Made by a program: the position numbers and the translations under genes
NCBI RefSeq assembly: GCF_004570325.1
Contig: NZ_SPQO01000025.1
Location: 1-64,000 of the forward strand
Length of the DNA: 64,000 bases
Origin: Mycobacterium sp. PS03-16
GTDB taxonomy: Bacteria; Actinomycetota; Actinomycetes; Mycobacteriales; Mycobacteriaceae
Reading direction: 5' to 3'
Notes under the pieces: generated by a model
Database searches by the model: none
Told to the model about the DNA's origin: nothing
What the model saw: only the letters and a program-made list of their open reading frames with translations
Shown here: positions 10,176 to 19,030 of the stretch, one piece after another
Position numbering within the stretch: the stretch's first letter is position 1
Layout of the letters: each line of letters opens with the position of its first letter

Positions 10176-12203
10176 TCAGACATCAAGGAAGCGAACGTCT
10201 TTGGCGTTGCGGGTGATGAAGCTGCGGCGGGCCTCGACGTCCTCGCCCATGAGGATCGAGAACAACTCGTCGGCGGCCGCCGCGTCGTCGAGCGTGACCT
10301 GGCGCAGCACCCGCACCGACGGATCCATGGTGGTCTCCCACAGTTCCTTGGCGTCCATTTCACCGAGACCCTTGTAGCGCTGGATGCCGTCGTCGGTGTT
10401 GATCTTCTTGCCGGCCTTGCGACCCGCCTCGAGCAGGCCGTCGCGCTCGCGGTCGGAGTAGGCGAACTCCGGCTCGCTGCGCTGCCACTTCAGCTTGTAG
10501 AGCGGCGGCTGCGCCAGGAACACGTGGCCGTTCTCGATGAGCGGCTTCATGAACCGGAACAGCAGCGTCAGCAGCAGCGTCGAGATGTGCTGGCCGTCGA
10601 CGTCGGCGTCGGCCATCAGCACGATCTTGTGATAGCGCAGCTTGGCCAGGTCGAATTCGTCGTGGATGCCGGTGCCCAGCGCGGTGATGATGGCCTGCAC
10701 CTCGGTGTTCTTGAGCACCCGGTCGATGCGCGCCTTCTCGACGTTGATGATCTTGCCGCGCAGCGGCAGGATCGCCTGGAACATCGAGTCCCGGCCGCTC
10801 TTGGCCGAGCCGCCGGCCGAATCACCCTCTACCACATACAGTTCCGACTTGCGGGGATCGGTGGAGCGGCAGTCGGCCAGCTTGCCGGGCAGGCCGCCGA
10901 TGTCGGTGGCGCTCTTGCGCCGCACCAGTTCCCGCGCCTTGCGTGCCGCGATACGGGCCTGCGCCGACGAAACCGCCTTGTTCACCACCGTTTTGGCCTC
11001 GGCGGGGTTCGCCTCGAACCAGTGGGTGAGCTGCTCGTTGCAGACGCGCTGGACGAACGACTTGACCTCGGTGTTGCCGAGTTTGGTCTTGGTCTGCCCC
11101 TCGAACTGCGGCTGGCGCACCTTCACCGAGATCACCGCGGCGAGACCCTCGCGGATGTCGTCACCGGTGAGGTTCGGGTCCTTGTCCTTGAGCAGCTTCT
11201 TGTCCTTGGCGTACTTGTTCACCACGGACGTGAGCGCGGCGCGGAACCCTTCTTCGTGGGTGCCGCCCTCATGGGTGTTGATGGTGTTGGCGAAGGTGTG
11301 CACGGACTCGCTGTAGCCGGCGTTCCACTGCATCGCGATCTCGACCTCGTGGCTGTCGCCCTTACCACCGAAATCGATGATGCTCTGGTGGATCGCGGTC
11401 TTCGTGCGGTTGATGTGCTTGATGTAGTCGACCAGGCCATGCGGGTAGTGGAACGTGCGGTGCTTGACCTTGTGCGTGCCGGTCTTCTCGGCGGCCTTCT
11501 CCTCGGCGGACTTCGGCGCCTCGGCGGTGTCGCTGACGACCTCGTCGACCACCTCTTCTGCGGTCACCCGCTCGTCGGTGAGCTCGATGGTCAGGCCCTT
11601 GTTGAGGAACGCCATCTCCTGCAGCCGGCGGGCGATGGTCTCGAAGTCGTAGTCGGTGGTCTCGAAGATGTCCGGATCCGCCCAGAACCGGATGGTCGAC
11701 CCGGTCTGCTTGGTCTTCTCACCCTGTTTGAGGGTGCCGGGCACCGACCGGTCATAGGTCTGGAACCACTCGTACCCGTCGCGGCGGATGTCGGCCTCCA
11801 GGCGGGTCGACAGCGCGTTGACCACCGACACGCCGACGCCGTGCAGACCACCGGACACCTGGTAGGCGCCCTCTTCGAACTTGCCGCCGGCATGCAGCAC
11901 GGTCATCACGACGTCGACGGTCGGGACGCCGGTGGCGTGCATCGCGACGGGGATACCGCGGCCGTCGTCGGTGACCTGGACGCCGCCGTCCTCGAGGATG
12001 CGCACGTCGACCTTCGAGGCGAAACCGGCCATCGCCTCGTCGACGGCGTTGTCGACGACCTCCCAGATCAGATGGTGCAGACCACGCTCACCGGTGGAAC
12101 CGATGTACATGCCCGGACGTTTCCGGACCGCTTCAAGGCCTTCGAGGACCTTGATGGCATCGGCGCCGTACTCCTGGGGTGCACTCTTCTTCTGGGCAGC
12201 CAC
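10176..12203 (-). CDS. gyrB: DNA gyrase subunit B
   Basis: The 675-residue ATPase subunit of gyrase. The N-terminal GHKL domain shows EVVDNAVDEA, DDGRGIPV and the GGLHGVGVSVVNAL lid; the TOPRIM domain shows EGDSAGGSAKSGRD, PLRGKIINVEKA and the metal site DADVDGQHI. The GTG at 12203 was chosen because the product then begins MAAQKK like M. tuberculosis GyrB, has the same length, and AAGGAG lies 11 bases upstream; the frame could extend to a TTG at 12254. An acidic linker (VTAEEVVDEVVSDTAEAPKSAEEKAAEKTG) is a variable mycobacterial insertion. Confidence 0.97.
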   Translation of the reverse strand: MAAQKKSAPQEYGADAIKVLEGLEAVRKRPGMYIGSTGERGLHHLIWEVVDNAVDEAMAGFASKVDVRILEDGGVQVTDDGRGIPVAMHATGVPTVDVVMTVLHAGGKFEEGAYQVSGGLHGVGVSVVNALSTRLEADIRRDGYEWFQTYDRSVPGTLKQGEKTKQTGSTIRFWADPDIFETTDYDFETIARRLQEMAFLNKGLTIELTDERVTAEEVVDEVVSDTAEAPKSAEEKAAEKTGTHKVKHRTFHYPHGLVDYIKHINRTKTAIHQSIIDFGGKGDSHEVEIAMQWNAGYSESVHTFANTINTHEGGTHEEGFRAALTSVVNKYAKDKKLLKDKDPNLTGDDIREGLAAVISVKVRQPQFEGQTKTKLGNTEVKSFVQRVCNEQLTHWFEANPAEAKTVVNKAVSSAQARIAARKARELVRRKSATDIGGLPGKLADCRSTDPRKSELYVVEGDSAGGSAKSGRDSMFQAILPLRGKIINVEKARIDRVLKNTEVQAIITALGTGIHDEFDLAKLRYHKIVLMADADVDGQHISTLLLTLLFRFMKPLIENGHVFLAQPPLYKLKWQRSEPEFAYSDRERDGLLEAGRKAGKKINTDDGIQRYKGLGEMDAKELWETTMDPSVRVLRQVTLDDAAAADELFSILMGEDVEARRSFITRNAKDVRFLDV

Positions 12204-12277
12204 GTTGGACGGGTCTCCTTGGTCTTGGCTGGGGATTGCCGGCGCAGGGGCCAACCGCCCCCCACGGGAACTACGCC

Positions 12278-12283
12278 AGTCTA
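12278..12283 (-). promoter_or_regulatory. Candidate -10 element for gyrB-gyrA
   Basis: TAGACT on the minus strand fits the mycobacterial TANNNT -10 pattern and lies about 75 bases upstream of the gyrB GTG, in the 209-base gap before dciA. No good -35 hexamer is present at the right distance, so the call is tentative. The rest of this gap shows nothing else I can name. Confidence 0.35.
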
Positions 12284-12412
12284 CCCGTTACTGCCGTCAG
12301 GACCGATTCTGTGACGGCGTTTCTGCATACCTGACCGCGCCGTGCACGGAATTTCTCGCTCCTCGGTGCGTCCAGACGCTTGAGCAGTCGGATCGCGGGC
12401 GCTGGGCGGCTC

Positions 12413-12991
12413 TCAGCCGTACGTGTCGCGGGGTCCGCGGCCCGCGATGTGGTACCGCCCCTTCCGCCACGACGGCGCCGTCGGGCCGACGATCTTCAGC
12501 GACGTCACCACTCCGTCGCCGACCGCGGCGGCGATTTTCGCGATCAGCTGGGGCTGCACCATCCGCAGCTGGGTGGCCCAGGCCGTCGACTCGGCCGACA
12601 CCGTGAGCACCCCGTCGCGCAGCACCGTCGGTGTCGCGTGTTCGGCGATCTGCTCACCGACCACGGCCTGCCACTGGCCGAACACCGCGCCCTCGGCCAC
12701 CCGCGGCGACCAGCCCCGGCTGCGGGCCAGATCCCGGGTGGCCGCGCCCAGCGGTTGCGGGTCCCGGGAATCCGGTCCCGGCCCCGACCAGGTGCGCCGC
12801 CGCGGCGGGCCGGCCACCCGCCGAGCCGGGGAGCTGCGGCCGCGGCCGACGTCCTTACCCTGGCTGCGCGCCGCACCCCTGGCCTCCTCGAGCGCGCGCC
12901 GCACCAGGTCCATGCCCTTGAGCCCCGCGAGGTGCTCGGGCGGGCCGAGGTCCGGTTCCTCGTCGACCGGTGCGCCGTCGTCGGCCGTCAC
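12413..12991 (-). CDS. dciA: DUF721 / DciA-type replicative helicase loader
   Basis: A 192-residue protein with an acidic start, a basic Pro/Arg/Gly-rich middle (residues 45-75) and a C-terminal DUF721 domain with WSPRVAEGAVFGQWQAVVGEQIAEHATP and WATQLRMVQPQLIAKI. DciA proteins are the ancestral bacterial helicase operators that load DnaB; the mycobacterial protein is needed for replication. It starts with GTG and overlaps recF as GTGA (12988-12991), so it is translationally coupled. It matches Rv0004 in position. In actinobacteria the domain sits at the C-terminus after a disordered region, as here. Confidence 0.88.
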   Translation of the reverse strand: MTADDGAPVDEEPDLGPPEHLAGLKGMDLVRRALEEARGAARSQGKDVGRGRSSPARRVAGPPRRRTWSGPGPDSRDPQPLGAATRDLARSRGWSPRVAEGAVFGQWQAVVGEQIAEHATPTVLRDGVLTVSAESTAWATQLRMVQPQLIAKIAAAVGDGVVTSLKIVGPTAPSWRKGRYHIAGRGPRDTYG

Positions 12992-14130
12992 GGCTCCACC
13001 ACCGAAACCCGGCCGCCGTCGTCGTCGCGCATCCGGATCTGCACCCGTCGCGCGTCCCAGTCCGCCGGGATGTCCTCCGGGACCGCCGCGGTCACCAGCA
13101 CCTGCTCGGCCGCGGCGGCGACGCCGGCCAGCGCCCGCCGCCGCGCGGTGTCGAGTTCGGCGAACACGTCGTCGAGCAGCAGCACCGGATCGCTGCCGTC
13201 GGCCCGCAGCAGCTCATAGGCCGCCAACCGCAACGCCAGCGCCATCGACCACGATTCCCCGTGGCTGGCATAGCCTTTCGCGGCCTGATCGCCGAGCCGC
13301 AACTCCAGATCGTCGCGGTGCGGGCCGACCAGGCACACCCCGCGCTCGAGTTCGGCGTCGCGCCTGCGGGCCATCGCATCCAGCAGCGCCGCCTCGTAGT
13401 ACTCGACGCTGTCGTCGTCGGTGGCCTCCACGCTGGGCCGGTAGCGGATCGCCGCCGGCCGCGACGCCGGGGCGAGAAGCTGGTAGGCCTTCTCGACCTC
13501 CGGCGACAGATGATCCACCAGATCGTTGCGGGCGGCCATCAGCCGGGCGCCGTGGGCGGCCAGGTGTCCGTCCCATACGTCGAGGGTGTCGAGCACGCTG
13601 CGGTCCCCGCGGTAGCGCGCCGCCGAGGCGGTCTTGAGCAGCGCCGTGCGCTGACGCACCACCTTGTCGTAGTCGGCGCGCACCCCGGCGATGCTGGGCC
13701 GCCGCGTGGTGGCCAGATCGTCGAGGTAACGGCGGCGCTCCCCGGGGTCGCCGCGGACCAGCGCCAGATCCTCGGGCGCGAACAGCACGGCGCGCAGCAC
13801 ACCGAGCACCTCCCGCGGGCTGCGCACCGGCGAGCGGTTGAGCCGCGCCTTGTTCGCCTTGCCTGCGGTGATCTCGAGGTCGACCGCGAGTTCGCGACCG
13901 TCGTTGACCACGATCGTCGACACCACCGACCGGGCGGCGCCGTCGCGCACCAGCGGTGCGTCCGACCCTACCCGGTGCGAGCCGAGCGTCGCCGAATACC
14001 ACAGGGCCTCAACGAGATTCGTCTTACCGAAACCATTGGGGCCGACGAAGACGGTCCGGCCCGGCGCCAGTTCGAGGTCCGCGCGGGCCCATGACCGGAA
14101 GTCGGTCAACGACAGATGCCGAACGAACAA
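12988..14130 (-). CDS. recF: DNA replication and repair protein RecF
   Basis: A 380-residue SMC-like ATPase that helps RecO/RecR load RecA at gaps. It shows Walker A FVGPNGFGKTN near the N-terminus, the signature region with SHGESWSMALALRLA, and Walker B VLLLDDVFAELD near the C-terminus. The start is a TTG (product MFVRHLSLTDFRSW) with GAGGAG 8 bases upstream. It lies 28 bases downstream of gnd in the leftward dnaN-gnd-recF-dciA run. Confidence 0.96.
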   Translation of the reverse strand: MFVRHLSLTDFRSWARADLELAPGRTVFVGPNGFGKTNLVEALWYSATLGSHRVGSDAPLVRDGAARSVVSTIVVNDGRELAVDLEITAGKANKARLNRSPVRSPREVLGVLRAVLFAPEDLALVRGDPGERRRYLDDLATTRRPSIAGVRADYDKVVRQRTALLKTASAARYRGDRSVLDTLDVWDGHLAAHGARLMAARNDLVDHLSPEVEKAYQLLAPASRPAAIRYRPSVEATDDDSVEYYEAALLDAMARRRDAELERGVCLVGPHRDDLELRLGDQAAKGYASHGESWSMALALRLAAYELLRADGSDPVLLLDDVFAELDTARRRALAGVAAAAEQVLVTAAVPEDIPADWDARRVQIRMRDDDGGRVSVVEP

Positions 14131-14158
14131 CTCACTCGCTCCTCGGGTGTGCGGTCGC

Positions 14159-15052
14159 CTACCCGGACTTGCTGATGCGCTGCACGGCGTGGCCGCCGAA
14201 CTGGTTGCGCAACGCCGACACGGCCTTCATGGTGGGGGAGTCGTCCTGACGTGACAGGAACCGGGCGAACAGCGACGCCGCGATGCCCGGGACGGGCACC
14301 CGCAGCCGGATCGCCTCCTCGACGGTCCATCTACCCTCGCCGGAATCCTCTGTGTAACCGGAGATCTGGGCGAGGTCGGGGTCTTCGCGCAACGCCTTGG
14401 CGAGCAACTGTTGCAGCCAGGACCGCACCACCGTGCCGTTGGTCCACGCCTGGTACACCGCCTGCGGATCGCGGATCAGGTCCTCGGCGGCCAGCATCTC
14501 GTAGCCCTCGCCGTAGGCGGTCATCAATGCGTACTCCACGCCGTTGTGCACCATCTTGGCGAAATGCCCCGCACCGACCGGGCCGGCATGGACGAAGCCG
14601 TCCGCGCGGTCACCGGGTGGGCGCAGCGTGTCGAAGATCGGCATGACCCGCTCGATGTCGGCGTCGGCACCGCCGACCATCAGGCCGTAGCCTTCGCGCA
14701 GGCCCCAGACGCCACCGGACACGCCGGCGTCGATGAAACCGATTCCCCTCTCGCGCAACAGGTTTGCGTGCGGGATGTCTTCGGTGTAGCGGGAATTCCC
14801 GCCATCGATGACCAGATCGCCCGCACCGAGCACATCGGCCAGCGCGACGATCGTGTCGTGGGTGACCGGACCCGACGGCACCATCACCCACACGACGCGC
14901 GGCGACGGCAGGGCGTCGGCCAGCGCGGCAAGGGTCGGGACGTCGGTGACCTCCGGGCGCGGGTCGTAACCGACCACCTCGTGGCCGCCCTCCCGCAGCC
15001 GCTCACGCATGTTGAAACCCATCTTGCCCAGGCCGATCAAACCCAGTTGCAT
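14159..15052 (-). CDS. gnd: 6-phosphogluconate dehydrogenase, decarboxylating (short YqeC/Gnd type)
   Basis: A 297-residue NAD(P)-dependent dehydrogenase that converts 6-phosphogluconate to ribulose 5-phosphate and CO2. Visible are the Rossmann start LGLIGLGKMGFNM, the IDGGNSRY block, substrate site SGGVWGLREGYGLMVGG, and GHFAKMVHNGVEYALM with the catalytic Lys. At about 300 residues it belongs to the short class rather than the 470-residue class. GAGGGG precedes the ATG. It sits between dnaN and recF, which are adjacent in M. tuberculosis; rapid growers are known to carry gnd here. This makes a pentose-phosphate enzyme part of the replication operon. Confidence 0.95.
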   Translation of the reverse strand: MQLGLIGLGKMGFNMRERLREGGHEVVGYDPRPEVTDVPTLAALADALPSPRVVWVMVPSGPVTHDTIVALADVLGAGDLVIDGGNSRYTEDIPHANLLRERGIGFIDAGVSGGVWGLREGYGLMVGGADADIERVMPIFDTLRPPGDRADGFVHAGPVGAGHFAKMVHNGVEYALMTAYGEGYEMLAAEDLIRDPQAVYQAWTNGTVVRSWLQQLLAKALREDPDLAQISGYTEDSGEGRWTVEEAIRLRVPVPGIAASLFARFLSRQDDSPTMKAVSALRNQFGGHAVQRISKSG

Positions 15053-15085
15053 GTGCGCCCCTCTTCGTCGTGCGGTTCGGACCGG

Positions 15086-16285
15086 TCAGCCCGGGAGCCG
15101 CACCGGCATCAACAGATAGACGTAGTCGGTCTGCAGGGCCGGGAACGGCCCGGTCGCGCCGGCCACGGCGTCATCGTCGCTGGCCGGCCGTAACACCGCG
15201 GGTCTACTGGGCGTGGTGAAGCCGAACGTCACGCGTTCGGAATGCAACGAACCGAGGCCGTCGGTGAGGTACGTCGGGTTGAAGGCGATGGTGAGCGGGT
15301 CCCCGGAGAAGGACACCTGCAGGTCTTCCTCGGCGCGGCCCACGTCGTCGGCGCCGGCGGACAGCCGCAGCACATCGTCGGCGAACTCCATGCGCACCTG
15401 GGCGCCGCGGTCGGCGACCAGCGCCACCCGCTTGATGGCCTCGGTGAGTTCGGCGACCCCGATGGTCGCCATCGCGGTGTGCTCGGCGGGCAGCAGCTGG
15501 CGGAACTTCGGGAACTCGGCGTCCAGCAGTCGGGTGGTGCTGCGCTTTCCCTGACTGCGGATACCGAGCAGACCCTCTTTGCCGACCGAGGCGCCGGCGC
15601 CCAGCGCGAGCTGGACCTCGGTGCCGTCGGTACCGGCCTTCGCGGCCTCGGCCAGCGTCTTGGCCGGCACCAGCACCGCGGCCTCGACATCCGGGGTGCG
15701 GGTGGACCAGGTGAGTTCCCGCACGGCCAGCCGGAACCGGTCGGTGGCCGCCAAAACCACGCTGTCGCCGGTGATCTCGACGCGGATGCCGGTCAGCATC
15801 GGCAGCGTGTCGTCGCGGCCGGCGGCGACCGCCACCTGGCCGATGGCCTCGGCGAACAGGTCGGCGCCGATGACCCCGGTCTCGTCGGGCAGCGCGGGCA
15901 GGGCCGGGTAGTCCTCGACCGCCATGGTCGGCAGCGAGAACCTGGCGCTGCCGCAGGTCAGCGACACGCGGGTGCCTTCGACGCTGACGTCGACGGGTTT
16001 GGCGGGCAAGGCCTTGGTGATGTCGGACAACAGCCGCCCGGAGACCAGAACGCTTCCCGGAGAGGCGATTTCGGCCGAGACGCGCACCTCGGCCGAGACC
16101 TCGTAGTCGAATCCCGAGATGGTCAGACCGTCGTCGTCGCCGGTGAGCAGCACCCCGGCCAGCACGGGCACGGTCGGGCGGGTCGGCAGGTTGCGAGCCA
16201 CCCAGGCCACCGCGTCGGCGAAGTCCTCACGCACCAGGCGGAACTTCAGGTCAGACAGACCCGCCGTCGTCGTCGCCACGTCCAT
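15086..16285 (-). CDS. dnaN: DNA polymerase III beta subunit (sliding clamp)
   Basis: A 399-residue ring clamp that tethers DNA polymerase to DNA. Three homologous clamp domains are recognisable through LVREDFADAVAWVARNLPTRP (domain 1), DLFAEAIGQVAVAAGRDDTLPML and ATDRFRLAVREL (domain 2), and the C-terminal end TDYVYLLMPVRLPG, which is the standard MPVR-L end lining the protein-binding cleft. AAGGGAC lies 3 bases before the ATG. Transcription reads away from oriC; gnd follows after 33 bases. Confidence 0.98.
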   Translation of the reverse strand: MDVATTTAGLSDLKFRLVREDFADAVAWVARNLPTRPTVPVLAGVLLTGDDDGLTISGFDYEVSAEVRVSAEIASPGSVLVSGRLLSDITKALPAKPVDVSVEGTRVSLTCGSARFSLPTMAVEDYPALPALPDETGVIGADLFAEAIGQVAVAAGRDDTLPMLTGIRVEITGDSVVLAATDRFRLAVRELTWSTRTPDVEAAVLVPAKTLAEAAKAGTDGTEVQLALGAGASVGKEGLLGIRSQGKRSTTRLLDAEFPKFRQLLPAEHTAMATIGVAELTEAIKRVALVADRGAQVRMEFADDVLRLSAGADDVGRAEEDLQVSFSGDPLTIAFNPTYLTDGLGSLHSERVTFGFTTPSRPAVLRPASDDDAVAGATGPFPALQTDYVYLLMPVRLPG

Positions 16286-16546
16286 AGCGTCCCTTCGAAT
16301 AACACCACAATGAGCTCTACCAGCGTGTTTACCGGTGTCTCGGGACGCCTCGGCCAGACGCGTCTCGACGACCGTAACGGCTGTCGATGCTCCACCGTAG
16401 AGCTTTCCATCCGAACTTGAAAGCTAATCGATCGGGCCGACATCCGCGGTGCGACCGCGACCGCGGCCGGTGCCGAGCGCTGATTCCCCAACGCCTGTCT
16501 TCTGAGAGAAGAACTAGAGAGATATCGAAGTAACAGTATTAGGGAC

Positions 16547-16722
16547 TGTGGAGACTGGGGATGATTACGCTGCGGCCCAGCGTGGCAGGCGTGTCGCGAT
16601 GTGAGTCGGCTGTGGAGCGTCGGCCGCAGGCGGGGTGCGTTCTGTGGACGCCGGATGCGTTGTGTAACAAGACGGCTGTTGTTCACGCATCGGCCACCAG
16701 ATCATCCACAGCGATATCCACA
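16547..16722. promoter_or_regulatory. DnaA box cluster within oriC
   Basis: Three boxes point one way (TGTGGAGAC 16547-16555, TGTGGAGCG 16611-16619, TGTGGACGC 16643-16651) and two the other (TCATCCACA 16702-16710, ATATCCACA 16714-16722). The last two are 12 bases apart in tandem. TGTGTAACA at 16661 may be a further weak site. The TCCACA core is kept in all five main sites. Confidence 0.75.
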
Positions 16723-16793
16723 ACGGGGGAGCGTGACCGGTGTGACAGCCGAGACCAGAGTTTTTCGGCCCGCGACGCTTTTTGACACGTGAC

Positions 16794-16818
16794 AAAACCC
16801 CGGGGGAGCACCCCGGGG
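16794..16818 (-). terminator. Rho-independent terminator of dnaA
   Basis: On the minus strand, 20 bases past the dnaA stop, CCCCGGGG (16811-16818) pairs with CCCCGGGG (16798-16805) around a 5-base loop, and the stem is followed by TTTT (16794-16797). The 8-bp all-GC stem plus T-run is a canonical intrinsic terminator, less common in mycobacteria. It should stop dnaA transcripts before they enter the DnaA box cluster. Confidence 0.8.
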
Positions 16819-16837
16819 CGGTGAAATCGGCGAAAAG

Positions 16838-18316
16838 TCAGCGCTTGGAGCGCTGGCGGATGCGCGTGGTGAGTTCCTTGACGTGATCGAACACCTCACG
16901 TCGCTCGGCCATCTCCCCGCGGATCTTCTTCTCCGCGTACATGACCGTGGTGTGGTCGCGGCCGAACGCCTGCCCGATCTTGGGCAGCGACAGGTCGGTG
17001 AGCTCGCGGCACAGGTACATGGCGATCTGGCGGGACTGCGCGAGCGCGCGGGTCTTGCCGGGGCCACGCAACTCCTCGACCGTGGTCTCGAAGTACTCGG
17101 CGGTGGCCGCCATGATCGCCGCCGTCGAGATCTGCATGGTGCCGGCATCGGAGATCAGATCACGCAGCACGATCTCGGCGAGCGATTTGTCGATCGGTGT
17201 CTTGTTCAGCGAGGCGAACGCGGTCACCCGGATCAACGCACCCTCGAGCTCGCGGATATTGCGCTCGATGCTGCCGGCGATCAGCTCCAGGACGTCGTCG
17301 GGGACATCGAGACGGTCCATCTGCGCCTTCTTGCGCAGGATCGCGATGCGAGTCTCGAGTTCCGGCGGCTGGACGTCGGTGATCAGCCCCCACTCGAACC
17401 GGGTCCGCAGCCGGTCCTCCAGCGTGGCCAGCTGTTTGGGCGGCCGGTCGGAGGAGATGACGATCTGCTTGTTCGCGTTGTGCAGGGTGTTGAACGTGTG
17501 GAAGAACTCCTCCTGGATGCCTTCCTTGCCCTCGATGAACTGGATGTCATCGACCAGCAGCACGTCGATGTCGCGGTAACTGCGCTTGAACGACGCTTTG
17601 CGGTCGTCGCGCAGCGAGTTGATGAAGTCGTTGGTGAATTCCTCGGTCGAGACGTACTTCACCCGCATGCCGGGGAACAGCCGCTGGGCGTAGTTGCCCG
17701 CGGCGTGCAGCAGGTGTGTCTTCCCCAGCCCGGACTCACCCCAGATGAACAGCGGATTGTAGGCCCGGGCCGGCGCCTCGGCGATCGCCAGCGTGGCCGC
17801 ATGGGCGAAGCGGTTGGACGCGCCGATGACGAAGGTGTCGAAGGTGTAGCGCCGGTTGAGGCTGACGGCGTCCGGGTCGTCGGCGGCCACGGGCTGCGGC
17901 GGCCGGCTGAAGTACCGCGGCCAACTCTCCTCCGCGCTGACCCGGGCCTCGGTGTCCTCGTCGACTTCGTCGTGATCGGCCGGGATCGGTGGCGGGGGCT
18001 CTTCCTCGTCGTCGACCGGGGTGGCGATGCGCACACCGAGTTCGACCCGCTGGCCGAGGTGGCGGCTGAGGGCGGTGATGATGGGCTCGCGCAGGTGGCG
18101 TTCGATCTCGTTCTGGACGAACGGGGTCGGCACCGAGAGCAGCGCAAACCCCTCGGTGATCACCAGCGGTTTGACCAGCTTCAACCAGGCCCTTTGCTGC
18201 GGGGTCAGGCTCGGCAGGGCGGGATCGCCGTTGCGGAGGCCGGCCGGGTCGCCGTTGAGCTCGGCGACGACGGTGTTCCAGACCGAAACGAAGGGTGGAT
18301 CGGGGTCAGCTGTCAA
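16838..18316 (-). CDS. dnaA: Chromosomal replication initiator protein DnaA
   Basis: A 492-residue AAA+ initiator that binds DnaA boxes and melts oriC. Domain I covers about residues 1-100; domain II is an acidic, Pro-rich linker (EEEPPPP ... DEVDEDTEA). Domain III has Walker A GESGLGKTH (Lys199), Walker B LLVDDIQF and the sensor block IVISSDRPPKQL. Domain IV ends with the DNA-binding signature GRDHTTVMYA. The TTG at 18316 was chosen: the product becomes MTADPDPPFVSVWN, like M. tuberculosis DnaA, and GAGGGGG lies about 9 bases upstream. The frame is open further to 18382, but that would place DnaA boxes of the promoter region in the gene. Confidence 0.96.
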   Translation of the reverse strand: MTADPDPPFVSVWNTVVAELNGDPAGLRNGDPALPSLTPQQRAWLKLVKPLVITEGFALLSVPTPFVQNEIERHLREPIITALSRHLGQRVELGVRIATPVDDEEEPPPPIPADHDEVDEDTEARVSAEESWPRYFSRPPQPVAADDPDAVSLNRRYTFDTFVIGASNRFAHAATLAIAEAPARAYNPLFIWGESGLGKTHLLHAAGNYAQRLFPGMRVKYVSTEEFTNDFINSLRDDRKASFKRSYRDIDVLLVDDIQFIEGKEGIQEEFFHTFNTLHNANKQIVISSDRPPKQLATLEDRLRTRFEWGLITDVQPPELETRIAILRKKAQMDRLDVPDDVLELIAGSIERNIRELEGALIRVTAFASLNKTPIDKSLAEIVLRDLISDAGTMQISTAAIMAATAEYFETTVEELRGPGKTRALAQSRQIAMYLCRELTDLSLPKIGQAFGRDHTTVMYAEKKIRGEMAERREVFDHVKELTTRIRQRSKR

Positions 18317-18865
18317 CGACGCATACCCCCTCGAGGCCAGTCCCAGAAGACGACCAATGGAACGACGACAATCTGTCCACAAAGTTATCCACAGTCTGTG
18401 GAGAGAAGACAGGTGTCGTCGCTTAAGTTGTCTACCGGCGGGGACGCTACGGGACGGGGCTCAGCACAGTCGGCGTGGGCTGTGGGCTCGCGGCCGCGGA
18501 GGCGTCCTCTTTTCGTTGTCGGTGGCCGTCCCAGTGCGAAACGGCATTGCCAGAAGCTAACAGTTTTCTCTCGGAGTGCCAACCGTTCCACAACATTCCC
18601 GGGCCTCTTCTTTGCACCCGCGAGAGATCGGTGAAGAATGTGACGGATGTCAACATCGGGGCCGGTCACCGGCGAGGTTTGACCCACGCAAATCTCGTCA
18701 GTACCCTCGAACAGTCGCCCGTACGAGGCGATACGGCTGCGATCCGACAACCGCGGAGTGCGCGCCGGCTAGCAAGATGCGAAAGCTTAACAACGGCGAC
18801 CGCGTCCATCCACGTTCGACGCGCGGGTGGAACGAGGTTGCCACACGTAACGAGGAGAGATTGCC
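18317..18865. promoter_or_regulatory. Divergent dnaA / rpmH control region
   Basis: This 549-base gap carries the outward promoters for dnaA (leftward) and rpmH (rightward). The only clear elements are the DnaA-box group at 18373-18405, listed separately, and the AGGAG ribosome site of rpmH at its right end (18853-18857). I cannot assign -10/-35 hexamers with confidence and see no coding frame with a ribosome site. It is less dense in DnaA-like boxes than the dnaA-dnaN gap, so I regard it as a regulatory region, not as the origin proper. Confidence 0.6.
18373..18405. promoter_or_regulatory. DnaA boxes in the dnaA promoter region
   Basis: CTGTCCACA (18373-18381) and the perfect box TTATCCACA (18385-18393) stand in tandem, followed by TGTGGAGAG (18397-18405) in the opposite orientation, all within 33 bases and 57-89 bases upstream of the chosen dnaA start. 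This is the arrangement expected for autoregulation of dnaA by its own product. Confidence 0.7.
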
Positions 18866-19009
18866 GTGGCCAAGGGCAAGCGGACGTTCCAGCCGAACAA
18901 CCGGCGTCGCGCACGCGTTCACGGGTTCCGGCTGCGCATGCGGACCCGTGCCGGTCGCGCCATCGTGTCCAGCCGCCGTAGCAAGGGCCGTCGCTCTCTC
19001 ACTGCGTGA
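18866..19009 (+). CDS. rpmH: 50S ribosomal protein L34 (bL34)
   Basis: A 47-residue very basic protein with the L34 signature KRTFQPNNRRRARVHGF ... RMRTRAGRAIVSSRRSKGR, the smallest protein of the large ribosomal subunit. It starts with GTG after AGGAG at 18853-18857 (8-base spacing). It heads the conserved rpmH-rnpA-yidD-yidC-khpB-rsmG run. Length equals the M. tuberculosis protein. Confidence 0.97.
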   Translation: MAKGKRTFQPNNRRRARVHGFRLRMRTRAGRAIVSSRRSKGRRSLTA

Positions 19010-19030
19010 GCCGGCGCGGGTTCTTGCGCC

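Larger units (their letters stand above)
16286..16837. other. oriC: oriC: dnaA-dnaN intergenic replication origin
   Basis: This 552-base gap has no gene and is the expected mycobacterial origin. At least five DnaA-box-like 9-mers lie between 16547 and 16722 in both orientations: TGTGGAGAC (16547), TGTGGAGCG (16611), TGTGGACGC (16643), TCATCCACA (16702) and ATATCCACA (16714). A comparatively AT-rich stretch, 16498-16545 (GATATCGAAGTAACAGTATT inside), lies on the dnaN side of the cluster and is a candidate unwinding element. A small hairpin TCTTCT/AGAAGA sits at 16498-16512. The dnaA terminator occupies the dnaA-proximal end. Boxes are degenerate, as is normal for actinobacterial origins. Confidence 0.88.

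Noticed and set aside
18317..18382. Longer dnaA starting at 18382
   Set aside because: It would place part of the DnaA-box promoter region in the coding sequence and lacks similarity upstream of LTADPDP; the TTG at 18316 has GAGGGGG in place.
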